This document shows positions 36,186-48,800 of a stretch of 64,000 bases of DNA, one piece after another. The notes below the pieces were generated by a model. The model was given only the letters and a program-made list of their open reading frames with translations. It had not been told where the DNA came from and made no database searches. The stretch is from assembly GCA_946406115.1 (NCBI GenBank), contig OX291561.1, positions 7,556,273 to 7,620,272 of the forward strand, given 5' to 3'. The stretch's first letter is position 1; each line of letters opens with the position of its first letter. The position numbers and the translations under genes were made by a program. The DNA comes from Apoda limacodes (Eukaryota; Arthropoda; Insecta; Lepidoptera; Limacodidae).

Positions 36186-36869
36186 ATGGGCATAGAAAAC
36201 ATGCGTCGGTGGCCTATGTACATGATATTTGCTGTATGTATTTTGCTCATACTTTCACTATTGAATAGTTGGAGTATGGAAACAGAACTGCGGAATAGAA
36301 TAACTGAAATAAGTGTACAACTTCAAGAATGTTCAAAGCAACAAGAGTCTTGCATAGAAGAATCTTTGACGCTTACGGAACAAAAAAATAGTTTTATTGA
36401 CAAAATTGGGGACTTAGATAAACAAAAGCTAGCCCTAAGCAGTTCTGCAGCCGAATATAAAAGTAAACTTTCTAATGCTAATACTCAAGTAAACCGCACA
36501 CTTGTTGATCTTCAATTCTGTAAGACAGAGCTACAATCTTTAAAAATTCTACAACTTAGCAAGTCAGCAACATTAGAAACCTTAAGGCTGGAAAAAGATA
36601 CCTTAACCACTCAGTTAGATGAACGAAAAAAAAGGATAGAAGAGCTAGAAAAGGAAATTGATAAATTAAAATCTGAAGTAGCAGCCAAAAGTTCTCCTCA
36701 TATAGTACCTTCAAAGGTGACACCAGCAGCTCAGCCACCCAAGATAAGTCCTGCATTAAATCCACACATACCTCTAAATGAGCCAGTGTTAGAGAACAAT
36801 GCTAAGGAGGAATTTGAAGATATCAATGGTATTGATGGTGGTATAGATGTAGATCCCCAAATACAATAG
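36186..36869 (+). CDS. Type II single-pass coiled-coil membrane protein, GOLM1/CASC4-like, 227 aa
   Basis: An intact single-exon frame with ATG at 36186 and stop TAG. Residues 1-9 are a short cytoplasmic tail with two arginines, ~10-28 are a hydrophobic anchor (MYMIFAVCILLILSLLNSW), ~30-165 are an almost continuous coiled coil rich in E, K, L and Q, ~166-195 are proline-rich, and the tail ~200-227 is acidic (EEFEDINGIDGGIDVD). Cysteines near residues 49, 56 and 112 could make disulfides. Short N-tail, anchor, coiled coil and acidic end is the layout of Golgi proteins GOLM1 and CASC4 (GOLM2), though those are usually longer. I infer a Golgi location with the coiled coil in the lumen. It lies 320 bp downstream of the LINE tail and in the same direction. 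No 5' intron is evident. Confidence 0.8.
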   Translation: MGIENMRRWPMYMIFAVCILLILSLLNSWSMETELRNRITEISVQLQECSKQQESCIEESLTLTEQKNSFIDKIGDLDKQKLALSSSAAEYKSKLSNANTQVNRTLVDLQFCKTELQSLKILQLSKSATLETLRLEKDTLTTQLDERKKRIEELEKEIDKLKSEVAAKSSPHIVPSKVTPAAQPPKISPALNPHIPLNEPVLENNAKEEFEDINGIDGGIDVDPQIQ

Positions 36870-37160
36870 TCTATTGTGATAAATTATATTTTAATGCCTT
36901 ATTTACAATACTTATTATTAAATAGATTGTAATGATGGATATGGGATGTTAGCTTTTATATTTGTATATTTATATCTTATCTGTATATGTTATGAAAACT
37001 ATCCTCATATCCATGTTATAACATTATTATTATTATTGTTGGTGATGAAATTAAAGCTGGAGGGCAAAAGTATATGGTTATAGATTATGGTAAAAATCAT
37101 TTTTTTTAAACTAGAATTTTAAGATAACTGTAGTAATAAATATCAAAATACCTTTTTTGT
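36870..37160 (+). other. 3' UTR of the coiled-coil membrane protein
   Basis: AT-rich non-coding sequence with an AATAAA at 37135-37140, the first convincing polyadenylation signal after the stop. Confidence 0.45.
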
Positions 37161-40100
37161 GTCAACTCTGATTAGGTTCTTACAAGCATTAAAGGTATAG
37201 TAACAATTTAGTTATAAGCAAAATTATATATATCATAGCACATCTTTAGGCACAAATTGGTAAATGCATTGCATTTAGGCCAAAAATGAGTTTTCAGGGG
37301 CTCCTTAGTAATTTTTTGCCAAATAATTTAGTCAATTGCTGTCTCATCATAACCTTAAGAGCACTTAGACGAAATCTGTTAACTTTTTGTGTTTTAGTTG
37401 GTTTGAAAATTGTTGATTAGTTTTTGACTACTGAGATTAGTGTTTATTCTGGATGGTGTCCATTTTAAAAATTAGTGAATAATCATTAAAAATAATTTAC
37501 TTTAGTAATTGCTTTCTGACATGAAACCAAAAAATAATTCAAAAAACAAATGAATGGGTCAGGGGAAAAATTGCTTTTGTCACACAATTAAATAACTTAA
37601 TCTAAGGGATGCTAATTATAAGATTATCGCCAAGAAGCGATTTCTGCCGCACAACCTATGGCTACAGGAAAATTTAAATAATAAGTAGGTGGTGTACTTG
37701 TTCCATATAATTACTTTATTATATTTAAAGTTAAATAAATGTTATTGTTTTATATATACCTACAAATATAAAAATTATGTACCAAATAAATATATGTACA
37801 TAAATACACCTACTTAAACAAACATTTAGCAGATAGAACATTAAATAGTACAAGAAGAGGGTAAGCTTTAAAAGTAAGCAAAGTTTAAGAATCAGTTAAA
37901 TAATGAACTTCAATAGTTGTGCTTTAATAGTAAAAATAGGAAGTGACTGGGCTTTTCTAATAGAGACAGGTTAAATTCAGATTAAAGATCAGAATTTAAA
38001 AATAGTATTATTTCTTCCAAGTAAAAACATTTTTCAAACAGCATATTGACAATAGAAAAATTAACATAAATGACTGTTTTAATAATTCTTTTTGAATCTA
38101 TTACATCTCTTTTTATTTATAATGAATAAAATTTAAAAAGGTGATTATATTTAATATATATGAAAAAAAAATTCCCTTTGAGTAAAAATCAACAAAAAAA
38201 TAGCTTAAACGCTAAGCTACAAGCACAATGTCTCTGACTAAAGCCCTGAGTGTGTGATTTTTAAATAAACTGTATGAAAGTTAATGAACTGTGGGTTAGA
38301 GAAATTTATGGAGCACAGACCGAGTGTGTGGGTCTCTGTCAAAGTGTTGCTAAAACATTAACTGATTTTCTTACATAAATTGTGTCACTGCAATAGAAGC
38401 ATCGGTCTGAGATGGGCTTTCAGGAGGAGAGGTCACATGTTATATTGGAACACATGCGCTTGTAACAGCAGTTCAGCTTATGCTGGCTGTTTGAGCACTT
38501 GAATGCAGAGATAACCAAAACATTCATGTTTGAAAAAATCTAAGTGCTCTTAACTGTTAATGAATGTTAATAGCCATAATTATGCATTATTAAAAAAGTG
38601 AGTGAAATTATTAAACCTATTAGCTCAGTTAGGGTTTCTCATTAAATTTTTTTAATATTACTGTTAAGAATTTTATAGCTCTAATCTTTAAAGGGGCAAT
38701 GGTAAATTCAAAATGGTGACCAAAGCTATTGTTTGATTTAAAATAAATTTAAAGTAATAATATGGCTTTGGCACCAAAAATTAAAGTTGTTATAAATTTT
38801 ATTTTCTCAAAATCTAGTCCTGACCATTTTTACTCTTCAACTGATATCTATTTCTAAAAAACTAATGATGCAAATTATTCCTTGAAGGATCAGTCTCAGT
38901 TTTTACCCTACTAAGCTAATGATAAAATTATTAAGTCCATACATGATTAAAATTAAGGTAAAATAAGAGTACCTGAATGAACAAAATCCTATGCTTCCAT
39001 AGAAATTGTTATAATAGAGTATTTGACAAGGCAGTCAGATTTCGATGAACCCATTTACAATATTGTAGTTTGAGAGTAAAAACTTTGTCACATGCACTCA
39101 CAATACAATATTTTTAATTTTATTTGATAAAAACTGGGGTCCCATATTTCTTCAACTGGAACCTGAATCGGTTAATCCTAGTGCCATCTTTGACCTTTAA
39201 AAATTCTGTAAAAGTATTCTCTCAGGTAAAGATATGTATGTAGCTTACACTATAAGAACATGAGTAGCAATAATATTAGCCCTGTTCTGTATATTTTGTA
39301 TACTTCAAAAATCAGTCAAAATTTAATGATTTGAATTTTTTTTTATAGGTTCTTAGTAAAAATTTTGAAAGATTTATGTCAGCACATGTGTACATAAATG
39401 CAATAATATATTTTGACTATGTACTTCAAAATATCAATCAAAATTAAATGATTTAATTTTTTTTTTTTTGTTTTATAGGTTCTTCGTAAAATTTTCAAAG
39501 ACTGCACATGTATGCAATAATTACATGCTAATCTCATGGTTCTTGCTTTGTTTGAAAAAAGGCAGAAACTTTAAATATTTATAACATAAAAAGTAGTTTT
39601 TAGGAAAAAAAATACTTAAACTGATATTTCTAATTCAAAGATCTTTTATTTTCATTTATTATAAGAAAAATAGTCTACCAACCTGCATATGAGATATTTC
39701 AAATAAATTACTTGAAGATCTTGCCATCTTTGTGTTACACGCATTCCTATTGTGTTCCATTTTTACCTACATTACATATTACATTAGATGGTACATAGTA
39801 GTAAAATTACAAGAAAATATTTGTTTTTAAATATTTCGCGTTCCATTTCTTATTTAAAAATAAAACGGGATTAAACGCGTCGTTATTTGGAAAAATACCT
39901 TTGTCCCGACATTTCGGCTGGCTTACACCAGCTACTTTACTAAAATATATGTTATTAGTCACACAAATAATTATGAATTTACAAACATTAGTTAAATATT
40001 TTGTAAATTAAAATATATATACATATGTTGCCATGTAGGTGCCAGATTGTAGATTGTAGTTTTAGATCTGATTAATATTTTGTAATTTAGTAGGGACATT

Positions 40101-40984
40101 TGATAAAACAACACAAATGCTCATATCATTTAAGTTTATAAATATATTATGTAATCAAGATAAATTTGATCTTGTGGGTTTGATTGTTCAGGGTAAAAAC
40201 ATATGTATTTACTATTATAGATTGACTTGTTGTATTTTTCCGTTTGTTAATTCAATATATCTAGTTATAGACTTTAATGTATTTTATCTAATTTGCACTG
40301 TCTTTATTGTTTTTCAGACTATTTCAGTGACCTAATTAATAACATATCTATAGCCTATGTTACTCAGGGATCACTGACGCGTTGTATTAGTAAAAAAGGT
40401 TTAAATCGGTTTGATAGTTCCAGAGGTTACTTATAGCATACAAACAGATACAGTGAAAAAAACTTTTCAAACTTAGTGGTCAAAAAGCAAAACTACAGTC
40501 GCCATATTAAAATAGACACTAGTTACCAAACACTGAAGGATAGAAAAGTTTGTTGCCCTATGAATAAATGTATCAAATTAAATAGTAGAAGAATGCGATG
40601 GAATGCCGTCATCAGTTTGCCGTTAATTTTGCGTCAACAAAACATTATCAGCCAACTGGACATAGGCTTTATCTAATGTCGCCACCCAACTGGGTCTTCC
40701 GGTTTTTTCATGCTGCTATATACCATAAATGAATATATACCATATATCCTGGAATTTTTATTACATGATTGGTCCATTAACTTCCCAATAGATATGAGGT
40801 CTCCGCTTTATTTAGGACACATCTGTCAAGCGGCCGTCGGTCTTCAGAAGTTTGTAATCTGCGAACTCTTCCTTAACTACACAAATTCCACTATAATCAG
40901 TTTTCTGTTCCAACCATCTTTTGAAGACTATGTAATGGTGTTGACTGTGTTGTTGTTGTTTCATGAAGATGACCGCATTTCAGC
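37161..40984. other. AT-rich intergenic DNA with minor repeats
   Basis: No coding character was found; open frames are short and AT-driven. Recognisable items: a diverged ~120-bp tandem duplication at 39285-39515 (separate entry); a fragment at ~39870-39950 with GTCCCGACATTTCGGCTGGC, a phrase common in lepidopteran repeats; and a short repeat at ~40345-40450 (TATAGCCTATGTTACTCAGG ... GGTTTGATAGTTCCAGAGG). Confidence 0.45.
39285..39518. repeat. Diverged direct duplication ~120 bp
   Basis: Two blocks share the order TATTTTG, a TACTTCAAAA-type segment, CAATCAAAAT/CAGTCAAAAT, TAATGATTT, a T-run, ATAGGTTCTT, and CACATGT. They differ in small substitutions and T-run length. It looks like an old local duplication. 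Confidence 0.6.
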
Positions 40985-41195
40985 TTTTTCGAGAACAGTT
41001 ACAGAGAAACTTCTAGCGAACGCTTAGGTTGTGGAATGTACCATGGTTTTCTGTAGGGATGAAGTATTTGAAAGAAAATAATTATTTGTACGTATGAATT
41101 AAGAAAGAAGTGATTATAATTTTAAAGGGTCGGCAACGCGAGAGTTTTGCCACTGGTTTTAAGGGCCAGTCGGATGACCACGTTTCTGCGCCCTG
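40985..41195 (+). mobile_element. Highly diverged CR1/jockey-type LINE 3' fragment
   Basis: The order of remnants matches 35625-35800: ACAGAGAAACTTC, GCGAACGCTTAGGTTGTGGA, GGTTTTCT, then AAAGGGTCGGCAACGCGAGAG and GCCACTGGTTTTAAGGGCC. Large internal changes separate the pieces. Confidence 0.6.
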
Positions 41196-42150
41196 TTGTA
41201 CATACCAATTAATATAATTCCGTGTTTCTTTCGAAATTGTTTTACATATTAAGATTCTGTTATAAGTTATAAATAATATGAAAATACTAAAATAAACCGT
41301 GAACCCCAATACAGATTAGTTATGAAAAATTTTAAAAGATTTTTAGACGTAGGTGAGGAATGAAAAAAAAAATTCGCGCTTCCTAATGTATGAAGTATCA
41401 TTGTATCCTTTATTGTAAACAACAGTACTAGATGCATTACTGGATAGGGATAAGTATATTTTTCTGTAACACGTAGGTCTAACTATATGACTTCTTCTAA
41501 AATACGACTTCCGAACAATTCGTGCGCTTCTTCTAACTTTTACTAAACCGCTTGCTCTAGAAAACTGGAAAGCTTTAATAATTTTATTGAAAAATTGTTT
41601 TGAACAAAATCAATCCGGCCACGAGAAAACATAAATAATTTTCTGTGGTCAAACCAATTGGACTAAATAGTTTGACTATGAGGCAGAACCCTTTCTAGAT
41701 ATTCGCAATAGTTCTCATTTTACGGAACCCTAACTTTACGTACGTGTTAAATTCAGAAATATGAAAGAATTGTTTTAGGTACATAGCAATATTGTAGAAA
41801 CATCTCCTTACTCACGTTTTGGGGATTTAATCCGTAAAGATATACGACATACACCTACTGCTGAATATAACACTAATAACTGACCAGCCAATCGACTTAG
41901 AGAATGGCGTGCAACTTGATATGTATCCCTCAAGGGTTTTAGCAGGGAATCCTAGTAGACGGAACGGCGTATTTTATCTAGATCGGTATTTATAGACCAT
42001 TTTAGTAAACCCACAGACCGTAAGGTTTTAAGCAATAATAATGACTCACCTTAACCAAAGCTATCCCCATTTACGTGTATTCTATATTTACTACACAACC
42101 TCTTATTGAAAATGTAGATACTGATAGAACCATAGTAAGTTTTCATGTTC
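41196..42150. other. AT-rich non-coding DNA
   Basis: No coding or structural feature is supported. ACGGAACCCTAA at ~41720 may be a scrap of the GGGTTCCGTACC repeat family. Confidence 0.35.
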
Positions 42151-42858
42151 GGTCATGACTACTAGAGCGATATAGCGCTAGATTCGTCTTAACTAACTTG
42201 AGCTAGGTATATATAAAGATTCAATCTAAGAAATCTAAATTTGATAAAACATTTCAATTCATAAAGCAAAAATTGCCAAAAAAATACAATACTGAAAATG
42301 ATCTAAGGAGTGCTGATGCCAACCAAAAACTTGTCATGATATAGCAACAGTTTAAACAAAGATGGTTAGCTGCTCGAAAAGTAAGAAAGACCTCAACATG
42401 TGCGGTGGTAAAACTGCAGATCATAAATCATACGGCATCAAAACTTATTTTACATATAAAAGAAGCTCTACAATTGTCAAGTGAAGAACAGAAAAAGATT
42501 TTTCAAGCATTTTGGGACTTCAGCTACAATAACTGGTATTAACAAAAATCTTAATCTATGTCTTAAGAAAAACAAGAATAAGTTACAGATTATTAGAAGA
42601 AAGTAATTCTTTAAACCTACATGTTGATTGTAATAGTGGCGGCAGCAAATATAATGATAAATTATTTCAATACTATTTTCCAATAAGAATTGAACGCAGA
42701 TACGCATTTATAGCTGTTTTAAGTACATAAATATTTTAAGCCCGGATTTTCATTCAAATACCATTCTGTGCACCGCTGTGATTTCTTGTATCTGGCCGGA
42801 TGCTTTGATGATAGAATAAGACGAATCTAGCGCTTTTTCTCTATTAGCCTTGACAGGA
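42151..42858. mobile_element. Inverted-repeat element (DNA transposon or large MITE)
   Basis: The perfect 18-bp inverted repeat AGCGCTAGATTCGTCTTA (42174-42191) and its complement (42817-42834) are flanked outward by further partly matching sequence (GTCATGACTA versus GTCAAGGCTAAT, read in the same sense). The ~620-bp interior has no intact frame. A short stretch reads SSEEQKKIFQAFWDF, which may be a scrap of a transposase. A copy of one end occurs at 61185-61290. Confidence 0.55.
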
Positions 42859-42963
42859 AATGATGAATTACTCGATACTCTGGTATAGGCAACAACACTT
42901 CATCACACAATATTGTAGCCAGCTTCATGTTCGGCAATAACTGCTGCTCTTTCTTCAACACTA

Positions 42964-43234
42964 AGGCTGCGGTCCGAATTGCGCCGAAAGTGCCGATAGC
43001 GCCATCGGCGCGCCCAGAAGTCGGTTCGAATTGCGCTCACGGCACTTACAAATCTGCCTCTTGAATCATATGACGTCATTAGTGACGTCATATCCGCGAG
43101 CTAACAGTGCCTTCGGTGAAGAGGAAGGGCGTCGTAAGCACGGTCAACAAACGTCAAACTGACACAAAGGTTTGTTACTCTTTGGTTTAAACTGATGGTC
43201 GTAAGTCTTGTGAGCGCAATTCGGACCGCAGCCT
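42964..43234. mobile_element. 271-bp MITE with perfect 21-bp terminal inverted repeats
   Basis: The left end AGGCTGCGGTCCGAAT... (42964-42984) is exactly complementary to the right end (43214-43234). The inside is far more GC-rich than its surroundings. It holds an additional internal CGAATTGCGCTCAC copy of the sub-terminal motif and a near-perfect palindrome at 43068-43093. No clear target-site duplication is visible (CTA to the left, CAG to the right). Confidence 0.75.
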
Positions 43235-45884
43235 CAGTAGGTACTACATACCTACTTCCTGCAGTATGACGCCACTATACGCCGAAGCCTGCCACGGAAG
43301 CTGCTGCCAGGCTAAGTAACACTGACTTATTATAAAATCTCAACCCTAATCTATTAAAATCTTCCTATATTGTTTGTTTACAGGTCTGTAAAACATAACA
43401 TTTTGCGGTCATAAAATAAAACGATTCTTACTTCTAAACAACTTTATTCGTCTCTCACTATAGGTACTTATCATAAACAAAAATCTTTCATCTACATTAC
43501 TTCAGAAGTAACGAACGCAAACATAAAACTTAAAAATAAACTATGCCAACTACATAATATATGTAATCTCAATAACAAAGCAAACTTTATACATACAAAA
43601 GATTAAGATACTTACTGTAGGTACAATAATACAAAAAGTTAACAAAGGGTATTGGACTAAGAATTTGAATGATCGGCAGGACAAAAATGGGAGCCGTAAA
43701 CCAATAACCTACAGTAGCGATTTGTTTTTCCATTGATAATCGAAATTGATCTTGAGTACAACTCTAGAGTGCCGTTAGGATAACGCGTTTTGTCTTATAT
43801 CGTTGAGTTGATGAAAACATTTTAGAACATAATAAAAGATAATTATGTTATCTAAATATGATAATACTAATATAATATACGACTTAACGTGTTTTCCAAG
43901 ATGGCCGCTTACGTATACTTCCCCGAGCCACACAAATTAATAATACTAAGTATGTACCCCGTGAAAAAAAATCCCTAATATCACAGAAAAAACATCACTT
44001 CTATAACCACAAGCAGAAATAAGCCCTGCCGACTGTAGTACAAGTACTATTAAAATTTTCTTAGTACTGTGTTCCGCGGCAATAAATGCAACATTATGTC
44101 ACAGTTTAAACATTCGGCCATCAAAGGAGTCAAGCAGAGCAATCGTGAGGGTGCGGTGCACAGCGACACAACCTATATGCTCATGGACATTGGCTCCCAA
44201 CTAGCCTATGTTTTCACATAGAGCTATTCGGGAATGTTTAGGTTGTGATTATCCTTTCTTCATTGCCATCTTTATCCAAATATTAACTTTTGATATTTTG
44301 TGAGTTTCAATCCTACCTGATTTATAATTTTCACACACTATTTTATATTTTAAAACTTTACATTAAATATAAAAAAGTAACTTTTATTTTTCTGTGAGTC
44401 TGGATTTCTTAAGTCAATTTTATAAAAAGCCAAAATTTAAAATAACAATTTAAATTAGTATCTTCTTTCTACGCACATCACTAGACTACTAAACTGTTTT
44501 TGAAAGTTTAATGATCAATTTCATAACCTAACTGTAAATACAAATCTATTAATGGAAGACACAAAATATATTTCAACAAAATTGGTCACATCACCATTTG
44601 ATTCTATCTGTTACTATGTATAAATATTTGTTAGCGTTTAAAAGTCGGAGAGTTGTCAATAGTTTAAATTCATAATTTCAAGCTTTTTTTTTCAGACTGT
44701 ATTGAAGGAATTTACCTCTTAAACATGCAATTTTAGATACTTTATATATAGGTAGGTATTTCATTTTAAGTAAATATACTATCTCCCTAAGTTCTGTCCA
44801 TAAAAACAAAGTACCTACAAATAAACCAATACTTATTGTAAAGTAAAACCATAAACTAAAATGTCTACTCTTAAGTAAAATATAACTAATTAATACTAAG
44901 TCAATTGTTAACTGTACATAAAGTCACATAGAACCTATTTATAGTAGCTAAAACTAAAATATCGGTGGTATAATTAAAAGTGGAAAAAAGTTGTTAAAAA
45001 CAACAACTGGAATGCTTAGTGGTTTAATTTTTTCAACCACTTCGATAAAACTTTTCGAACATTAAACACGAATAATAAGAGACGTAAGAAAAGAGACAAC
45101 TCTATATTATTAGTGCCTAGTAAGACGGCGACAGCCACCTCATAAATCTTATGGAAAATCAGAATAAAGAATAAAGAAAAACTATATTAATTAAATTTAA
45201 ATATTGGTATTGCTTATCAATTATTTTCAAAACATTTCAAAATAGCCTTTCGTTTAATGATTAAACAAAAAATGTGGTAGAAACAAGGTCTTCAAATATC
45301 AAAAGATCTTTCAGATTAAAGTATCAAGTAATGTGTGTCCAAATATCAAACTCATGGCGTACCTACTTGCGTGCCGAGATCTAAAGAGCCAAAGAAACAT
45401 GAACTTGCAAAGTTGGCCTCTTAAGCAACAGCAAAACATTTAGGTATATGCAACTCATATCATTTACTTGAAAAATTCTGGATATCTTGAGGTAGTACAA
45501 GAGATAATCTAGTTAAATGTTTGAAAAAATACACATGGGCGATATGACTTTAAACCCTTAGCATGCAGGGACTGGTTATGAAGCTCATGATTCTTGAATG
45601 TTCATCTAAAAACTTACCAAATTCATAAAACAATCAAGGCTACCTTTGTCCTAACAGTCAATATATGGTATTAAAATACATACATATCATGTAGGTATAT
45701 AGATATATTATCTCATATCACATAGTCATAAAGTTGTATAACATAAAACTATAAAAATATATCAATTGCCACTTTGTGCAATTGAAACAAGTTTGATTAT
45801 ATAGCAGTGGAATATGGATACAAGTCCTGGAAATAAAATAACTGAGATTTAAATAAATAAGTCATCAGTTTTAGATAAGTCTTC
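43235..45884 (-). other. Non-coding; probably includes a long 3' UTR of the NTF2-like gene
   Basis: No open frame of note. AATAAA on the minus strand (TTTATT at about 43443 and 44386) offers candidate polyadenylation signals for the minus-strand gene that stops at 45885. A 3' UTR of 1.5 to 2.4 kb is possible but unproven. Confidence 0.3.
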
Positions 45885-48800
45885 TTAAGCAACTTCTTCA
45901 AAAGCTGCTAATAAATTTCTTCTACATTTGCTCTCATCCGTGTAACGTAATGCCCATATTATATACTCGCCCACATTTAAAGGGTCTATTGAATAACTAA
46001 TTTGCACTTTACATTTCCTCTCCCATTTCATACCGTCCACAGCACGATTATTTCTTACTCTGGTGAATTCTATGTATCCATTGCATTCCACTGCTAACTT
46101 GGGTAGTTGTGCATTTAATGTATCATGGGAGCGGTCAGAACTGGTGGATGGGAGGCAATCTCCTTGTCCCCGTTCTTTAAAAGGTGGTGTGACCGGCACA
46201 CACTTTCGTTTACTTTGTTTCTCTATAGAACTATCACCTTTACTACTAATCTCTAAACTTAGGTCATTTGTAAACGTTCTTTTTGTATCGTCATGATTAA
46301 TTTTATCATGGCCACATTCCACATCCATAGATTCAATATGTAGAAACTTAGTTCTTTTTCTGTTATAAATTGTGATTTCATTGTTAGGTTGACATCCCTC
46401 TGCCCATTCTGGACTGCTGCAACTTGCTCTAAAAGACCTTTTTCTTCCTGATGATTCAGTTTTAGGATTAAGTTCTGTTACCAGTGGGCTGGCCAACACA
46501 GAGTCATCGTTTCTGAAAAAAGTATTAACTTATTTACTAATCATTTGAATTTTGAGTACATCTATAGTTATTAGACAAGACATTTTTTTTCATTGCTCTG
46601 ACTTAAAGTTATACTATAGATCATGTTAAGTAAGTGTATAATAGGCTATAATGATCTCTACCAGATAACCTAAATTATTTTTGAAAAAAACTTGGTAAGG
46701 AAAACGATAGGATGAGCAAAATTGATTCAGGAGTTTGTAAAGACATAAACGTAAAATAAGAAGAAAAAGAAAATTATACCTCTATTCTCTATCTATACAT
46801 ACATAAACTACACATGGATAAATTCATACTAAAATCATGAATGCGAAAGTCTCGGATACCTATTTACGCTTAAAACGCTGTACCGTTTAAGAGCCCTCCT
46901 ACAGCCCACTAGCACCGCTATAAGATATCCTCAAGAAGTGGCCGTTTTTAGCAAAAATGCCAACTACAACTCACAGATATTATTTAGAAACTATATAAAA
47001 CCGTCTAAAAATAGCTTATGACTAGCATTAAATTTGCGACATTTGGATTTTAGAGATTCGTTTTCAACGAAGAGAAAATTGAGGATATCTTATGGCGGCG
47101 CTAGTTAGCTGCTATATGCACATTAAGACAAAATTTGGCATGGAGATAGTTTGACTCCCGGGAAAGGACATAGGCTACTTGAATACGTCAAATGTGAGTC
47201 GCTTTTTTTTTATAATTGAGGAGTCGCTGTTGAAACCCCACGCCGATAACCGAATTTAGGATGGGTGGAACCGTGGGCAAAAGCTAGTATAACATAGATA
47301 ATAAAAAATCAAGTGTCAATTGGAAGAAAATTTAACATAACATTTTACCCAAAGATTATTTTAAATGTGAAGAAATTATGATAGACAGGTATACCAAGGT
47401 TACGTAGAATTAAAAAAAAACGTGGTTACACTTGTTTTCTTAAAACTTCCAGTGGTTGTGCTTTGTGATATTTTTAGAGGTATAGGGTCTGATCAGGTTT
47501 ATTTTTTACTGAAAATTTCATAATATCAACTGATGAAATGGCTCCTGGCCAAGTTAGTTTCATGTATGAGTAACAACATGTGAAGTTGAGCAGTGAAGTG
47601 TGGGTCAGTCACAGGATTGGTAACTGCATAGTGGCACACTTTTCTGAGCTCCTGCATTCAGAGTGCACGTTAAACTGTCAGTCGTAACTGTTATCATATG
47701 AAAGCTGTTGTTAAGCCAAGTCAGAGGCATTATAATTTTAGACACTCAAGTGACCAATAGCTCGACGATGTCTGCCAATCATTATATGGCATTACTTAAA
47801 CACGTTGTTTAAAAAAACTAACTTATGGAATGTCTGACAGACGAGGGTCCATAAGCTTGGAATCAACTATTCAGATTAGACAACATCAGATTTAATGAAG
47901 ATAGGATTTTTACAATTGAGTATTAAAGTGGAATTTGCAATTTTGGACAGGCTGAGGGCCTGCTGGCTACAGCACATAGTTGTACACCACCTAAGTGAAT
48001 ACTTACGGTAAAAGAATACCCATAATAATTTCAATTTGCATGTGGAATTTGCACCTTGGACATTAATTTCCTAATTTCATGATTTAATGATCTAACTGCT
48101 TATTAATAACCGTTAACCCGTCACATTCGGCGTCACCGACAGTCCTCTATGCAGGGGCTGCATGAAAGCCGAGGAGGACAAGGCTCCTTAAGAATCCACA
48201 AACCACAAGAGAGGTGCTGAATAACAACAGATGTCTCCTTGATTTCTGGACCGAGCTGGGATGGTATGAGTAACCAATGAAATGAAACAGTTACCTACGT
48301 ACAATGGGCCCTATCATGAGGCTAAGTGTGGGAAAGTCCAACTAACTAACTAACCTGTCATATATCCTTATAGCCTAATCAGTCTACAGACTTTTTGTGC
48401 TGGAAACATCCTGTAGTCTAATGAGAAAGATAAATTGGTGGTCACTGGTATTTTCTCAACTACAAGATGTGATTGGCCAGCGTATAAATGTGTTATTAGC
48501 CAACCACAACTGTGTATAAATTTAAGTTTTATCAATTTTTTTACCAATGAATGTGAAATCTTATGGGCCTACATTTAACAGTCTACTTCTCCTGGTTGAG
48601 ATCATGAATAATGAATATGCATTTAGTGAAATTGAGTTCCTTAAATTAAAAAGTCAAAAATAAACCCTTAGTATGGTGAATATTAATAGATTTACTGATA
48701 AATCGGAACTTCCAATGACTTCCAAAAAAACTTTATATAAAATCAAAAAATGCTCTTGAAGCAAGCAGAAGGTTTTTTCATCTCATAAGTGTCAGATACC

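Noticed and set aside
42903..43091. 62-codon minus-strand frame rich in R and E
   Set aside because: Arises from the GC-rich MITE interior; overlaps its terminal repeat and palindrome and has no protein family match.
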